In this document: in pieces, positions 26,987 to 35,385 of the stretch
Layout: every line of letters begins with the position of its first letter
How positions within the stretch are numbered: the first letter of the stretch is position 1
Source: an uncultured Flavobacterium sp.
GTDB taxonomy: Bacteria > Bacteroidota > Bacteroidia > Flavobacteriales > Flavobacteriaceae
Assembly: GCF_943913405.1 (NCBI RefSeq)
Contig: NZ_CALTYA010000017.1
Span: forward strand, 1-64,000
Length of the DNA stretch: 64,000 nucleotides
Reading direction: 5' to 3'
The notes under the pieces: model-generated
Databases searched by the model: none
The model's input: only the letters and a program-made list of their open reading frames with translations
Told to the model about the DNA's origin: nothing
Position numbers and translations under genes: made by a program

Positions 26987-27484
26987 TTATTGATTTGCCA
27001 ATCGCTGCTTTTCCATATTTGCCGTGTATGCATCTATTGTCTTTCCAAAAAATCCAGAAGAAAAGGTAGAATTATATTCTTTATCCATTTTTCGATCATA
27101 TATAAAATAATTTGACGAGCCATAAGATGCTACTTTATCATTTGTTGCCACATTGTGAACCGTTGTATGCAATTTATTATAAGTAAAAGCATATCTATAT
27201 ACATTAACGTCAGCATATTTTTCAGAATTTGCTTCCTCAAGTGTTGCAAACACATATTTTCCTTTGTAATTTTCTTTAAAGTACTTTTTTAAATACTTAT
27301 CCCTGCTTTCGCGATTTTCCAAAATACAAACAACATAAGAATCATCTTTGCCTAAATCAGGGGGAATTGCATTGTGTTCTACAGTTAAATTTTTATTCGC
27401 TTGCCCTTTTGCAATCGGAGCTGCAAGAAAAATACAAGATTGAAACAAGAAAGCTGCCATCACCAACAGTACTATTTTTTTCAT
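26987..27484 (-). CDS. Lipoprotein of unknown function
   Basis: The 165-residue product has a lipoprotein signal (MKKIVLLVMAAFLFQSC) with a long hydrophobic start to the mature chain (IFLAAPIAKGQ). The rest is globular and rich in Tyr and Lys, for example VVCILENRESRDKYLKKYFKENYKGKYVFATLEEA. I do not recognise a family. Between it and sdaA lies a word-like repeat (GGTTTAGGG, GGGTATCAGGTTCAAGG) near 26912-26942. Confidence 0.65.
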   Translation of the reverse strand: MKKIVLLVMAAFLFQSCIFLAAPIAKGQANKNLTVEHNAIPPDLGKDDSYVVCILENRESRDKYLKKYFKENYKGKYVFATLEEANSEKYADVNVYRYAFTYNKLHTTVHNVATNDKVASYGSSNYFIYDRKMDKEYNSTFSSGFFGKTIDAYTANMEKQRLANQ

Positions 27485-27578
27485 GTAAAAGTTATTTTAA
27501 TTGAATACAATGATATGAAATTGTCAGAAAAATAGCAATTTAAATTCAAGTTATAATTGCAAATAAATATTCTTTCAA

Positions 27579-27611
27579 TTGAATCATCAATACTACAAAA
27601 CACTAATTTTG
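27579..27611 (+). promoter_or_regulatory. Predicted promoter of the Kdp response regulator gene
   Basis: TTG (27579-27581), 22 nt, then TAATTTTG (27604-27611). The spacer is long for the consensus. The start would be near 27617, 10 nt before the TTG start codon. Confidence 0.5.
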
Positions 27612-27627
27612 CATAAAAATTCTTGCT

Positions 27628-28980
27628 TTGAAAAAAATCCTGATTATTGACGACGAAGAAAAACTGCGCAGCCTTATGGCGCGAATTATTGGTTTGGAAG
27701 GCTTTGAAGTAATTCAAGCTGGCGATTGCAAATCAGGATTGAAAAAATTAGAGCAAAATTCTTTTGATGTCGTTCTTTGTGATGTGAAACTTCCGGATGG
27801 CAACGGCGTTGATTTGACTGCGACTATTAAAGAGAAATATCCTCAGACGGAAATCATACTTTTGACTGCTTATGGAAATATTGCGGATGGCGTTCAGGCT
27901 ATAAAAAACGGCGCTTTTGATTATATTGTAAAAGGCGACGACAACAATAAAATCATTCCATTGCTTCATCGAGCTATTGAAAAAAGTGCTCTCACACAGC
28001 GAATCGCCCAACTCGAATCAAAATTAGAAACCAAATATTCTTTCGACGGAATCATCGGAACCTCCAAAAACTTACAGCAAGCGATAGAATTAGCCAAGAA
28101 AGTTTCAGTGACAGATACAACCGTATTGCTTACTGGCGAAACAGGAACCGGAAAGGAAGTTTTTGCAGCTGCAATTCACCAATCAAGCTTACGAAAAGAC
28201 CAAGGTTTTGTAGCAATAAACTGTTCAGCTTTCAGCCATGATTTATTGGAAAGCGAAATGTTTGGACATATTGTAGGTTCTTTTACAGGCGCTTCGAAAG
28301 ATAAAAAAGGTCTGTTTGAAGAAGCAAACAACGGAACTATTTTTCTAGACGAAGTGGGAGAAATGGCTCTGGATTTACAGGCAAAATTACTCCGAGTAAT
28401 CGAAAACGGAGAATATATCAAAGTTGGAGAAAGCAAGCCTACAAAAGTAAATGTGCGAATCATTGCCGCGACAAACAGAGATTTGGCTAAAGAAATTGAG
28501 CTTGGACATTTCCGCCAAGATTTGTTTTACCGACTTTCTGTTTTCCAAATTCAGCTGCCGGCTTTGCGAGAACGAGTTATTGACATTGAACCTTTGGCAA
28601 AATATTTCCTGAATTTCTTTGCCTTGAAAACGAATAAGAAAATTAAAAGCTTGTCTGAGGAGTTTGTACAGCTTTTAAAATTGCATACTTGGCCGGGGAA
28701 TATCCGAGAATTGAAAAATGTTTTGGAAAGAAGCGTGATTTTAGAAACTGAAAATATTTTGACTACAAGCTGTCTTCCTTTGGAAATTCAGAATCTAAAA
28801 GCTGTAGAAACAAATGGTGAAACTCCTGTTCTATCTGCTTTTTCTTTGGCATCCGCAGAAAAAATACATATTCAAAAAGTCTTGAATTATACGAATCACA
28901 ATAAAACGGAAACTGCAAAATTGCTGAATATTGCTCTGACTACTTTATATAGAAAATTAGAGGAATATAAAATAAGCTAG
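27628..28980 (+). CDS. Sigma-54-dependent response regulator (NtrC type)
   Basis: The 450-residue regulator has a receiver domain with phospho-acceptor Asp52 in LCDVKLPDG, an AAA+ domain and a C-terminal Fis-type helix-turn-helix (KTETAKLLNIALTTLYRKLEE). The AAA+ domain carries Walker A GETGTGKE near residue 171. The sigma-54 contact loop reads GSFTGA instead of the usual GAFTGA. It begins with a TTG codon, since MKKILIIDDEEKL is the correct N-terminus and no in-frame ATG precedes it. It stands directly before the kdp genes and probably replaces the OmpR-type KdpE. Confidence 0.88.
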   Translation: MKKILIIDDEEKLRSLMARIIGLEGFEVIQAGDCKSGLKKLEQNSFDVVLCDVKLPDGNGVDLTATIKEKYPQTEIILLTAYGNIADGVQAIKNGAFDYIVKGDDNNKIIPLLHRAIEKSALTQRIAQLESKLETKYSFDGIIGTSKNLQQAIELAKKVSVTDTTVLLTGETGTGKEVFAAAIHQSSLRKDQGFVAINCSAFSHDLLESEMFGHIVGSFTGASKDKKGLFEEANNGTIFLDEVGEMALDLQAKLLRVIENGEYIKVGESKPTKVNVRIIAATNRDLAKEIELGHFRQDLFYRLSVFQIQLPALRERVIDIEPLAKYFLNFFALKTNKKIKSLSEEFVQLLKLHTWPGNIRELKNVLERSVILETENILTTSCLPLEIQNLKAVETNGETPVLSAFSLASAEKIHIQKVLNYTNHNKTETAKLLNIALTTLYRKLEEYKIS

Positions 28981-29035
28981 AAAATCTGCGAATCTGCTGT
29001 AAAAAGCAAAAAATCCTATCGTTTTAAAAGTACTG

Positions 29036-29061
29036 ACCCTATCGTTTTGATAGGGTTTTTC
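29036..29061 (+). terminator. Terminator after the response regulator
   Basis: The 8-bp stem ACCCTATC/GATAGGGT (29036-29043 with 29049-29056) is followed by TTTTTC. It separates the regulator gene from the kdp operon, so the two have different promoters. Confidence 0.85.
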
Positions 29062-29147
29062 TTTTGGCACAAACTTCAAAAAACTTTAAACATAAGAAAA
29101 CAAACACTTTAGGGAACGTGCCAAAAAACTGGACTCTAATTTGGCAT
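29062..29147 (+). promoter_or_regulatory. Candidate kdp control region with three TTTGGCAY sites
   Basis: A perfect 9-bp inverted repeat, TTTTGGCAC (29062-29070) with GTGCCAAAA (29118-29126), is followed by TTTGGCAT (29140-29147). These could be activator sites for the upstream regulator, or one could be a sigma-54 -24 element (TTGGCAC). None has a good -12 element (TTGC) at the right distance, so no promoter can be fixed. Confidence 0.4.
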
Positions 29148-29172
29148 AAGGCTTCGAAAATAACTTAATCAT

Positions 29173-29454
29173 ATGAAAACTTTCAATGATAGCCTTATCA
29201 AAAAAATGGAACGACTAGCTGAAATAACCATAAGCAGCCTTCAGCTTGGTAAAATTACCCGTGTAAAAAGATGCCTTCAGCTTGCCGAAGAATTGCTTGT
29301 AAAAGGAAATTCTGAGATGAAAAGCGCGATTACCAACGTGTATTTGTATTCGGTTTCGCACTATATGGAAATCAACAGAATCGCGATCGCAACGCTTTTG
29401 CCAATGTCGCTGCACAAAGAATATGTCAAACAAATTAATGCTTCCGGAGTATGA
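29173..29454 (+). CDS. Small protein of unknown function, first gene of the kdp operon
   Basis: The 93-residue product is soluble and mostly helical (KKMERLAEITISSLQLGKITRVKRCLQLAEELLVKG). It begins after the kdp control region and overlaps the next small gene by 4 nt (ATGA), so it is translationally coupled to the kdp peptides. I do not recognise a family with confidence. Its position suggests a regulator or accessory factor of Kdp. Confidence 0.75.
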   Translation: MKTFNDSLIKKMERLAEITISSLQLGKITRVKRCLQLAEELLVKGNSEMKSAITNVYLYSVSHYMEINRIAIATLLPMSLHKEYVKQINASGV

Positions 29455-29534
29455 TGATCTTGATTTTAACCATCGTCGGGCTTCTTTGTTTTGCCCTTTT
29501 TTATGTATCGATTTATTATTTTGATAAAATCTAA
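29451..29534 (+). CDS. 27-residue membrane peptide upstream of kdpF
   Basis: A short frame (M M I L I L T I V G ... Y Y F D K I) encodes one hydrophobic segment of about 20 residues with a short DKI tail. Its ATG overlaps the TGA of the preceding gene (ATGA), and it ends 4 nt before the kdpF start. It resembles KdpF in size and layout. The tight coupling on both sides argues that it is translated. Confidence 0.6.
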   Translation: MMILILTIVGLLCFALFYVSIYYFDKI

Positions 29535-29538
29535 AATT

Positions 29539-29616
29539 ATGACTGCCCTCTTTATTATTGCCCTTGCGGTTTTTTGCTATATCATTTATGTTCTTCTAAA
29601 ACCCGAAAAATTTTAA
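29539..29616 (+). CDS. kdpF: K+-transporting ATPase subunit F
   Basis: KdpF is a single-pass lipid-like peptide that stabilises the KdpABC complex. The 25-residue product, MTALFIIALAVFCYIIYVLL followed by KPEKF, fits the family in length, hydrophobicity and its conserved KPEKF-type tail. It ends 3 nt before kdpA. Confidence 0.85.
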   Translation: MTALFIIALAVFCYIIYVLLKPEKF

Positions 29617-29619
29617 GTT

Positions 29620-31308
29620 ATGAATACAGAAATTTTAGGAATTATAGCCATGTTTGTCCTGACGCTAGTTTTGGCTATTCCATTGGGAAAATATATTTCC
29701 AATGTTTATTTAGGAAAAAAGACCTTTTTCGACCCAATCTTTAATACGATTGAGAAAATATTTTTTAAAATAAGCGGTATCAATGTTTCCAAAGAAATGA
29801 ACTGGAAACAGCATTTGGTCGCTTTGTTATCTTTAAATGTGATTTGGTTTGTTTTGGGAATGATCATTTTGCTTTGCCAAGGCTGGCTTCCTTTAAACCC
29901 AGATAATAATCCGAATATGTCGCCTGATTTGGCTTTCAATACTTCGATTTCTTTTTTGGTAAACTGTGATTTACAACATTATTCAGGCGAATCTGGAGTA
30001 AGTTATTTGAGCCAGCTTTATCTGATGTTTTTGCAATTTGTTTCTGCTGGAATTGGTTTGGCTTGTGGAGCCGTTTTGTTCAATGCTTTAAAGGAAAGAA
30101 CGACTGAAAACTTAGGTAATTTTTATAATTACTTCATAAAATCTTGCCTTAGAATTTTGTTGCCGATATCCTTAATTGTTGCCGTAATTCTTTTATTTAA
30201 CGGAACTCCGATGACTTTTGAAGGAAAACAAACGATGACGACTTTGCAAGGCGAAACGGTTCAAGTTTCTACCGGTCCCGTTGCAGCATTTACTGCAATC
30301 AAGCACGTTGGAACGAACGGTGGTGGTTTTTTTGGAGCAAATTCTGCACATCCTTTTGAAAACCCGAATTACCTGACCAATATCGTTCAGATGATTGCCC
30401 AGATGATTATTCCGTTTGCGATGGTTTTTGCCTTGGGTTTTTATCTCAATAGAAAGAAATTGTCTTGGATGATTTTCGGAGTGATGACTATTGGATTTTT
30501 AGCCTTGGCAATCCCAACAGTCATTACAGAAATGAACGGAAATCCGGCTATTACCCAAATGGGAATCGACACTACATCTGGCGCAACCGAAGGAAAGGAA
30601 GTCCGTTTTGGAGCGGCAGCTTCTGGATATTGGAGCATTGCAACAACCGTAATTTCAACGGGTTCAGTAAATTCCATGCACGACAGCGCGATGCCTTTGT
30701 CAGGAATGATGCAATTGTTGGCTATGATGGTCAGCTGTTTTTATGGAGGCTGTGGCGTCGGAATATTAAACTTTTACATCTTCATCATTCTTGCAGTTTT
30801 TATCAGCGGTTTGATGGTGGGAAGAACGCCTGAGTTTTTAGGAAAGAAAATCGAAGCAAGAGAAATGAAAATTGCGATGATTATTGCTCTACTTCATCCG
30901 TTCTTGATATTGGTTGGAACGGCTTTGTCAACAGGCTTTCCTGAACTTGGAGCAAGCACTTTAAATAACCCAGGATTTCACGGATTCAGTGAAATTTTAT
31001 ACGAATTCACTTCTTCCGCAGCAAATAACGGAAGCGGTTTTGAAGGACTTGGCGACAACAATCCGTGGTGGAATATTTCAACAGGAATCGTTTTATTGCT
31101 TTCAAGATTTCTTCCAATAATTGGCCCAATCGCCATCGCTGGAATTCTAGCTTCTAAAAAACATATTCCTGAAAGCGCAGGGACTTTAAAAACCGATACG
31201 TCAACTTTTGGACTAATGATTTTTGCCGTGATTTTTATTATTGCTGCATTGTCTTTCTTTCCTGCCTTGACTTTAGGTCCGATTGCTGAATACTTCACTT
31301 TATATTAA
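29620..31308 (+). CDS. kdpA: K+-transporting ATPase subunit A
   Basis: KdpA is the K+-channel-like subunit of the high-affinity KdpFABC pump in the inner membrane. The 562-residue protein starts MNTEILGIIAMFVLTLVLAIPLGKYI. It contains the filter-region signatures VNCDLQHYSGESG, KHVGTNGGGFFGANSAHPFENP and SSAANNGSGFEGLGDNNPWW, each marking one of the pseudo-repeats of a K+ channel. Length and order (F-A-B-C) are as usual. Confidence 0.97.
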   Translation: MNTEILGIIAMFVLTLVLAIPLGKYISNVYLGKKTFFDPIFNTIEKIFFKISGINVSKEMNWKQHLVALLSLNVIWFVLGMIILLCQGWLPLNPDNNPNMSPDLAFNTSISFLVNCDLQHYSGESGVSYLSQLYLMFLQFVSAGIGLACGAVLFNALKERTTENLGNFYNYFIKSCLRILLPISLIVAVILLFNGTPMTFEGKQTMTTLQGETVQVSTGPVAAFTAIKHVGTNGGGFFGANSAHPFENPNYLTNIVQMIAQMIIPFAMVFALGFYLNRKKLSWMIFGVMTIGFLALAIPTVITEMNGNPAITQMGIDTTSGATEGKEVRFGAAASGYWSIATTVISTGSVNSMHDSAMPLSGMMQLLAMMVSCFYGGCGVGILNFYIFIILAVFISGLMVGRTPEFLGKKIEAREMKIAMIIALLHPFLILVGTALSTGFPELGASTLNNPGFHGFSEILYEFTSSAANNGSGFEGLGDNNPWWNISTGIVLLLSRFLPIIGPIAIAGILASKKHIPESAGTLKTDTSTFGLMIFAVIFIIAALSFFPALTLGPIAEYFTLY

Positions 31309-31326
31309 TCTACTGATTTTCAATAT

Positions 31327-33408
31327 ATGAAAACTCAAAATAAATCTTTGTTTCAAAAAGAGCTCATGCTTGAAGCATTTGTGCAATCTTTTTTGAAATT
31401 AAATCCGAAAACGCTTTTCCGAAATCCAATCATGTTTACGGTCGAAATCGGGACTGCTGTTATGCTTGCTGTTTGTATTTGGATATTGACTGGTGAAGCA
31501 TCTCAAGGAAGTTTTGCTTACAACTTCACCGTTTTTATCATTTTATTGTTTACGTTATTGTTTGCCAATTTTGCTGAAGCCATTGCCGAAGCTAGAGGAA
31601 AAGCGCAGGCCGACAGCTTGCGAAAAACCAGAGAAGAAACGCCAGCAAAAAAGTTGATAATGGACAGTGAAAAGTGTATAGTTGGTAAAGACTATCAATT
31701 CTCAACTGTCAACTCTTCACTATTAAAGAAAGGCGATGTTTTTATCTGCGAAGCTGGCGATACAATCCCAACTGACGGTGAAATTATCGAAGGTTTGGCA
31801 ACAATTGACGAAAGCGCAATTACGGGTGAAAGCGCTCCTGTAATTCGAGAAGCTGGCGGTGACAAAAGCTCTGTAACTGGCGGTACAAAAGTACTTTCCG
31901 ATAAAATTAAAGTCCAAGTTACTACAGAACCTGGTGAAAGTTTTTTAGACAAAATGATTGCTTTGGTCGAAGGCGCTTCCCGTCAAAAAACTCCGAATGA
32001 AATTGCCTTGACTATTTTATTGGCAGGATTTACGCTCGTATTTGTAATTGTTTGCGTGACTTTGAAACCCTTTGCTGATTTTGCTCACGTAAATATTACA
32101 ATCGCTGCCTTTATTTCCTTATTTGTATGTTTGATTCCTACAACAATTGGTGGTCTATTATCTGCTATTGGGATTGCCGGAATGGACAGAGCCTTGCGTG
32201 CAAACGTAATTACAAAATCTGGAAAAGCGGTGGAAACTGCCGGAGACATTGACGTTTTGCTATTAGATAAAACCGGAACAATTACGATAGGAAATAGAAA
32301 AGCTACTCATTTTTATCCTGCGATTGACGTTGCTGAAAGTGATTTTATTAAAGCTTGCGTACTTTCTTCTTTGGCGGATGAAACTCCTGAAGGAAAGTCG
32401 ATAATTGAATTAGGTGAAAAGTTAGATGTAAAAGGTGAGACTAAAGCAATTCTCTCACAGCCATCTTCTTACATTTCACAAACCATAAAATTTACGGCTG
32501 AAACCAGAAGCAGCGGCGTGAATCTTCCGAATGGGAAAAAGATTAGAAAAGGTGCTTTTGATTCTATCAGAAAATTAAGCGAGAAAGCAGGAAATCCATT
32601 TCCTCAAGATACTGCCGATAAAGTGACGGAGATTTCGAGCAACGGCGGAACGCCTTTGGTGGTCTCAGAAAATGATATTGTTTTAGGCGTAATTGAATTG
32701 CAAGACATTATCAAACCAGGAATTCAGGAACGTTTCGAAAGACTCCGAAAAATGGGCGTTAAAACCGTAATGGTAACCGGAGACAATCCTCTGACAGCAA
32801 AATTCATTGCCGAAAAAGCTGGTGTTGATGATTTTATCGCTGAGGCAAAACCTGAAGATAAAATGAATTATATCAAAGAAGAGCAGATGCGTGGCAAGCT
32901 TGTCGCGATGATGGGCGACGGAACAAATGATGCACCGGCTTTGGCACAGGCAGATGTCGGCGTTGCGATGAACAGCGGTACTCAAGCTGCAAAAGAAGCT
33001 GGAAATATGGTTGATTTAGACAATGATCCTACGAAATTAATTGAGATTGTAGAAATCGGAAAACAGCTTTTAATGACTCGCGGCACGCTGACCACTTTCA
33101 GTATTGCCAATGACGTTGCTAAATATTTTGCCATCATTCCTGCCCTATTTATCACTGCTATTCCTGCTTTACAAGGTTTAAATGTCATGCATTTGCACAG
33201 TCCCGAAAGTGCTATTTTATCCGCCGTAATTTTTAATGCGATTGTGATTCCGTTTTTGATTCCATTGGCTTTGAAAGGCGTGGCTTACAAACCAATCGGG
33301 GCTTCGGCTTTGCTGAGAAGAAACCTTTTATATTATGGCTTGGGCGGTGTAATTGTTCCTTTTATCGGAATAAAACTGATTGACTTACTGGTTACTTTAT
33401 TTATCTAA
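31327..33408 (+). CDS. kdpB: K+-transporting ATPase subunit B
   Basis: KdpB is the P-type ATPase subunit that drives K+ uptake. The 693-residue product carries the phosphorylated Asp in LLLDKTGTITIGN near residue 313, the TGES motif (SAITGESAPV) of the actuator domain and MVTGDNPLTAKFIAEKAGVDDFIAEAKPEDK, and MMGDGTNDAPALAQADVGVAMNSG of the hinge. Its N-terminal extension before FRNPIMF is typical. It follows kdpA by 18 nt. Confidence 0.98.
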   Translation: MKTQNKSLFQKELMLEAFVQSFLKLNPKTLFRNPIMFTVEIGTAVMLAVCIWILTGEASQGSFAYNFTVFIILLFTLLFANFAEAIAEARGKAQADSLRKTREETPAKKLIMDSEKCIVGKDYQFSTVNSSLLKKGDVFICEAGDTIPTDGEIIEGLATIDESAITGESAPVIREAGGDKSSVTGGTKVLSDKIKVQVTTEPGESFLDKMIALVEGASRQKTPNEIALTILLAGFTLVFVIVCVTLKPFADFAHVNITIAAFISLFVCLIPTTIGGLLSAIGIAGMDRALRANVITKSGKAVETAGDIDVLLLDKTGTITIGNRKATHFYPAIDVAESDFIKACVLSSLADETPEGKSIIELGEKLDVKGETKAILSQPSSYISQTIKFTAETRSSGVNLPNGKKIRKGAFDSIRKLSEKAGNPFPQDTADKVTEISSNGGTPLVVSENDIVLGVIELQDIIKPGIQERFERLRKMGVKTVMVTGDNPLTAKFIAEKAGVDDFIAEAKPEDKMNYIKEEQMRGKLVAMMGDGTNDAPALAQADVGVAMNSGTQAAKEAGNMVDLDNDPTKLIEIVEIGKQLLMTRGTLTTFSIANDVAKYFAIIPALFITAIPALQGLNVMHLHSPESAILSAVIFNAIVIPFLIPLALKGVAYKPIGASALLRRNLLYYGLGGVIVPFIGIKLIDLLVTLFI

Positions 33409-33420
33409 ATAGCTTAAAAA

Positions 33421-33978
33421 ATGAAAAATATTTTTATATCTCTGAAACTTACGATTATCTGTATTGTATGTTTTTCAGGACTTTACACAGCAATTGTTTA
33501 CGGAATTTCACAGGTTTCTCCGAATAGAGGAAAAGGAATTTCGATAGAACAAAACGGCAAAAAATACTTTAAGAATATCGGGCAATCTTTTACGAATGAC
33601 AAGTATTTCAATTCTCGTCCGTCGGCTGTGGCTTACAACGCGGCAGGTTCTGGCGGAAGCAACAAAGGCCCGAGCAATCCTGAATATTTAGCGGAAGTGC
33701 AGCAACGAATCGATACTTTTTTGATCCAAAATCCTGAAGTAAAGAAAAGTGAAATTCCTTCAGATTTGGTTACGGCAAGCGGCAGCGGTTTAGATCCGAA
33801 TATTTCTGTTCAAGGTGCAAAAGTGCAAATAAAACGCATTGCAAAAGCTCGAAATATAGACGAAAAAGAACTTGAAAACCTAATTGCTTCAAATATTGAA
33901 AAACCGCTTTTAGGATTATTCGGACCAGAAAAAATAAACGTATTGCAGTTAAATCTTGCCTTAGACAATTTAAAATAA
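33421..33978 (+). CDS. kdpC: K+-transporting ATPase subunit C
   Basis: KdpC is the single-pass subunit of the KdpFABC pump with a periplasmic domain. The 185-residue protein has a transmembrane segment at about 5-27. The conserved parts are FNSRPSAVAYNAAGSGGSNKGPSNPEY and DLVTASGSGLDPNISVQGAKVQIKRIAKAR. It lies 12 nt downstream of kdpB. Confidence 0.97.
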   Translation: MKNIFISLKLTIICIVCFSGLYTAIVYGISQVSPNRGKGISIEQNGKKYFKNIGQSFTNDKYFNSRPSAVAYNAAGSGGSNKGPSNPEYLAEVQQRIDTFLIQNPEVKKSEIPSDLVTASGSGLDPNISVQGAKVQIKRIAKARNIDEKELENLIASNIEKPLLGLFGPEKINVLQLNLALDNLK

Positions 33979-34002
33979 ACCATTATTTACTATCACTTTC
34001 TT

Positions 34003-35382
34003 ATGAAAACAATTAAAACAGTAGCATTATTACTACTTTCTGCTTGCAGTTTAAATGCGCAAACAGACACAATCAAGAAAAAAATTCCGTTTGAAAACAT
34101 GGATCTTACTTGGGTAAACGGGCAAAATCGCCAGAAGAATTTTCCTTTGGTATTGAAAGATGCTGACGGGGAAACTATCCTGACAGGCGTTACTTATTTA
34201 GATACTTATTACAATTATAATTTTGCAAATCCTGCTGATAATACGCAGACAATTTCTTCTACAATCGGCCGTCATAATGAGTTTACGTTGAACTTGGCGA
34301 GCATTGGTTTAGAGACAAATTATAAAAATATCATTGGGCGACTTTGGTTACAATTTGGACAAATGGGCTCGATTGTCAATGATTTGGATGGATCAGTTTA
34401 CCGTGGACGAAACACAAATATCAATAATTTAAAGTATGTTCGTGAAGCTGCAGCCGGTTATCATTTTGACAAATGGTATGGAATTAATGTTGAAATGGGG
34501 ATTTTTATGAGCTACATCGGCTTGGAAAGTTATATTACGCAAGAAAACTGGAATTACCAACGAAGCATGCTTTGCGACTTCACTCCTTTCTACTTTTCTG
34601 GAGCTAGAGTGCAAATTCATCCAACAAAAAATCTTCGTACAGAAATTTGGCTTTTGAACGGATGGCAGACTTACAACAGTTTTAGCAAAAGTCCTGGTTT
34701 GGGAAGTTCTACATATTATCGTCCGAGTGAAGATTTACAACTTGTTGCGAATTTTTACGTAGGTAGAGATACTCAAAATCCAGATACTTTGGGACATCAA
34801 TCTAACAGAGTTCGTTTTCATCATGACAACAGCATTGTAGCGAGATATTACAAAAATCCTACCTCAAAAGGGATTTCTCAAATGGCTTTCAGCTTGAATT
34901 CGCATTATGGATTTCAGAGCAATAACGAAGATAATGACGAAGTAAAAGCATCTCAAAATTTCATGATCGGAACTTCACTTGCGAATCGAATCTGGTTCAA
35001 TAAAAATAAATTAGCGTTGACTTTGCGTGGCGATTATATGACAAACCAATCGGTTGTAAATGGCGTGAATACTTCTCCATATTTGGCTTTTACGCCAGCG
35101 GTTGGGGGTGATATTCCGAACAATTATGACAATGCGCTTGCCAATAATGAGAAATTAAGATTGTTCCAATTCACTTCAACTTTTGACATTATGCCGAATG
35201 ATTATGTGACTTTTAGATTGGAATATGGATACAGAAATTCAAGCATTCCTTACTTCACAAGCTCACAAGGAACGACTTCGCCAAGCGGCTGGTCAAACGG
35301 CCCGACTGGGGAATTGCCTTGGGCTGCCGAATTGAAAAAAGACGAACACCGAGTTACATTGGCTGTTAATTTTAGATTATAA
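34003..35382 (+). CDS. Outer-membrane porin of the kdp operon
   Basis: The 459-residue product has a Sec signal (MKTIKTVALLLLSACSLNAQ) and a beta-barrel pattern of alternating aromatic residues. It ends DEHRVTLAVNFRL, a typical terminal strand. It resembles the carbohydrate-porin-like / BBP2 outer-membrane families common in Bacteroidota. It sits between kdpC and the sensor genes with gaps of 24 and 3 nt, so it is part of the kdp transcript. A role in letting K+ through the outer membrane when it is scarce is inferred from position. Confidence 0.8.
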   Translation: MKTIKTVALLLLSACSLNAQTDTIKKKIPFENMDLTWVNGQNRQKNFPLVLKDADGETILTGVTYLDTYYNYNFANPADNTQTISSTIGRHNEFTLNLASIGLETNYKNIIGRLWLQFGQMGSIVNDLDGSVYRGRNTNINNLKYVREAAAGYHFDKWYGINVEMGIFMSYIGLESYITQENWNYQRSMLCDFTPFYFSGARVQIHPTKNLRTEIWLLNGWQTYNSFSKSPGLGSSTYYRPSEDLQLVANFYVGRDTQNPDTLGHQSNRVRFHHDNSIVARYYKNPTSKGISQMAFSLNSHYGFQSNNEDNDEVKASQNFMIGTSLANRIWFNKNKLALTLRGDYMTNQSVVNGVNTSPYLAFTPAVGGDIPNNYDNALANNEKLRLFQFTSTFDIMPNDYVTFRLEYGYRNSSIPYFTSSQGTTSPSGWSNGPTGELPWAAELKKDEHRVTLAVNFRL

Positions 35383-35385
35383 TAC

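Noticed and set aside
29140..29156. Sigma-54 promoter TTGGCAT with CTTCG
   Set aside because: The -12 element lacks the required GC, and the start of transcription would lie only about 6 nt before the ATG; kept only as a possible regulator site.
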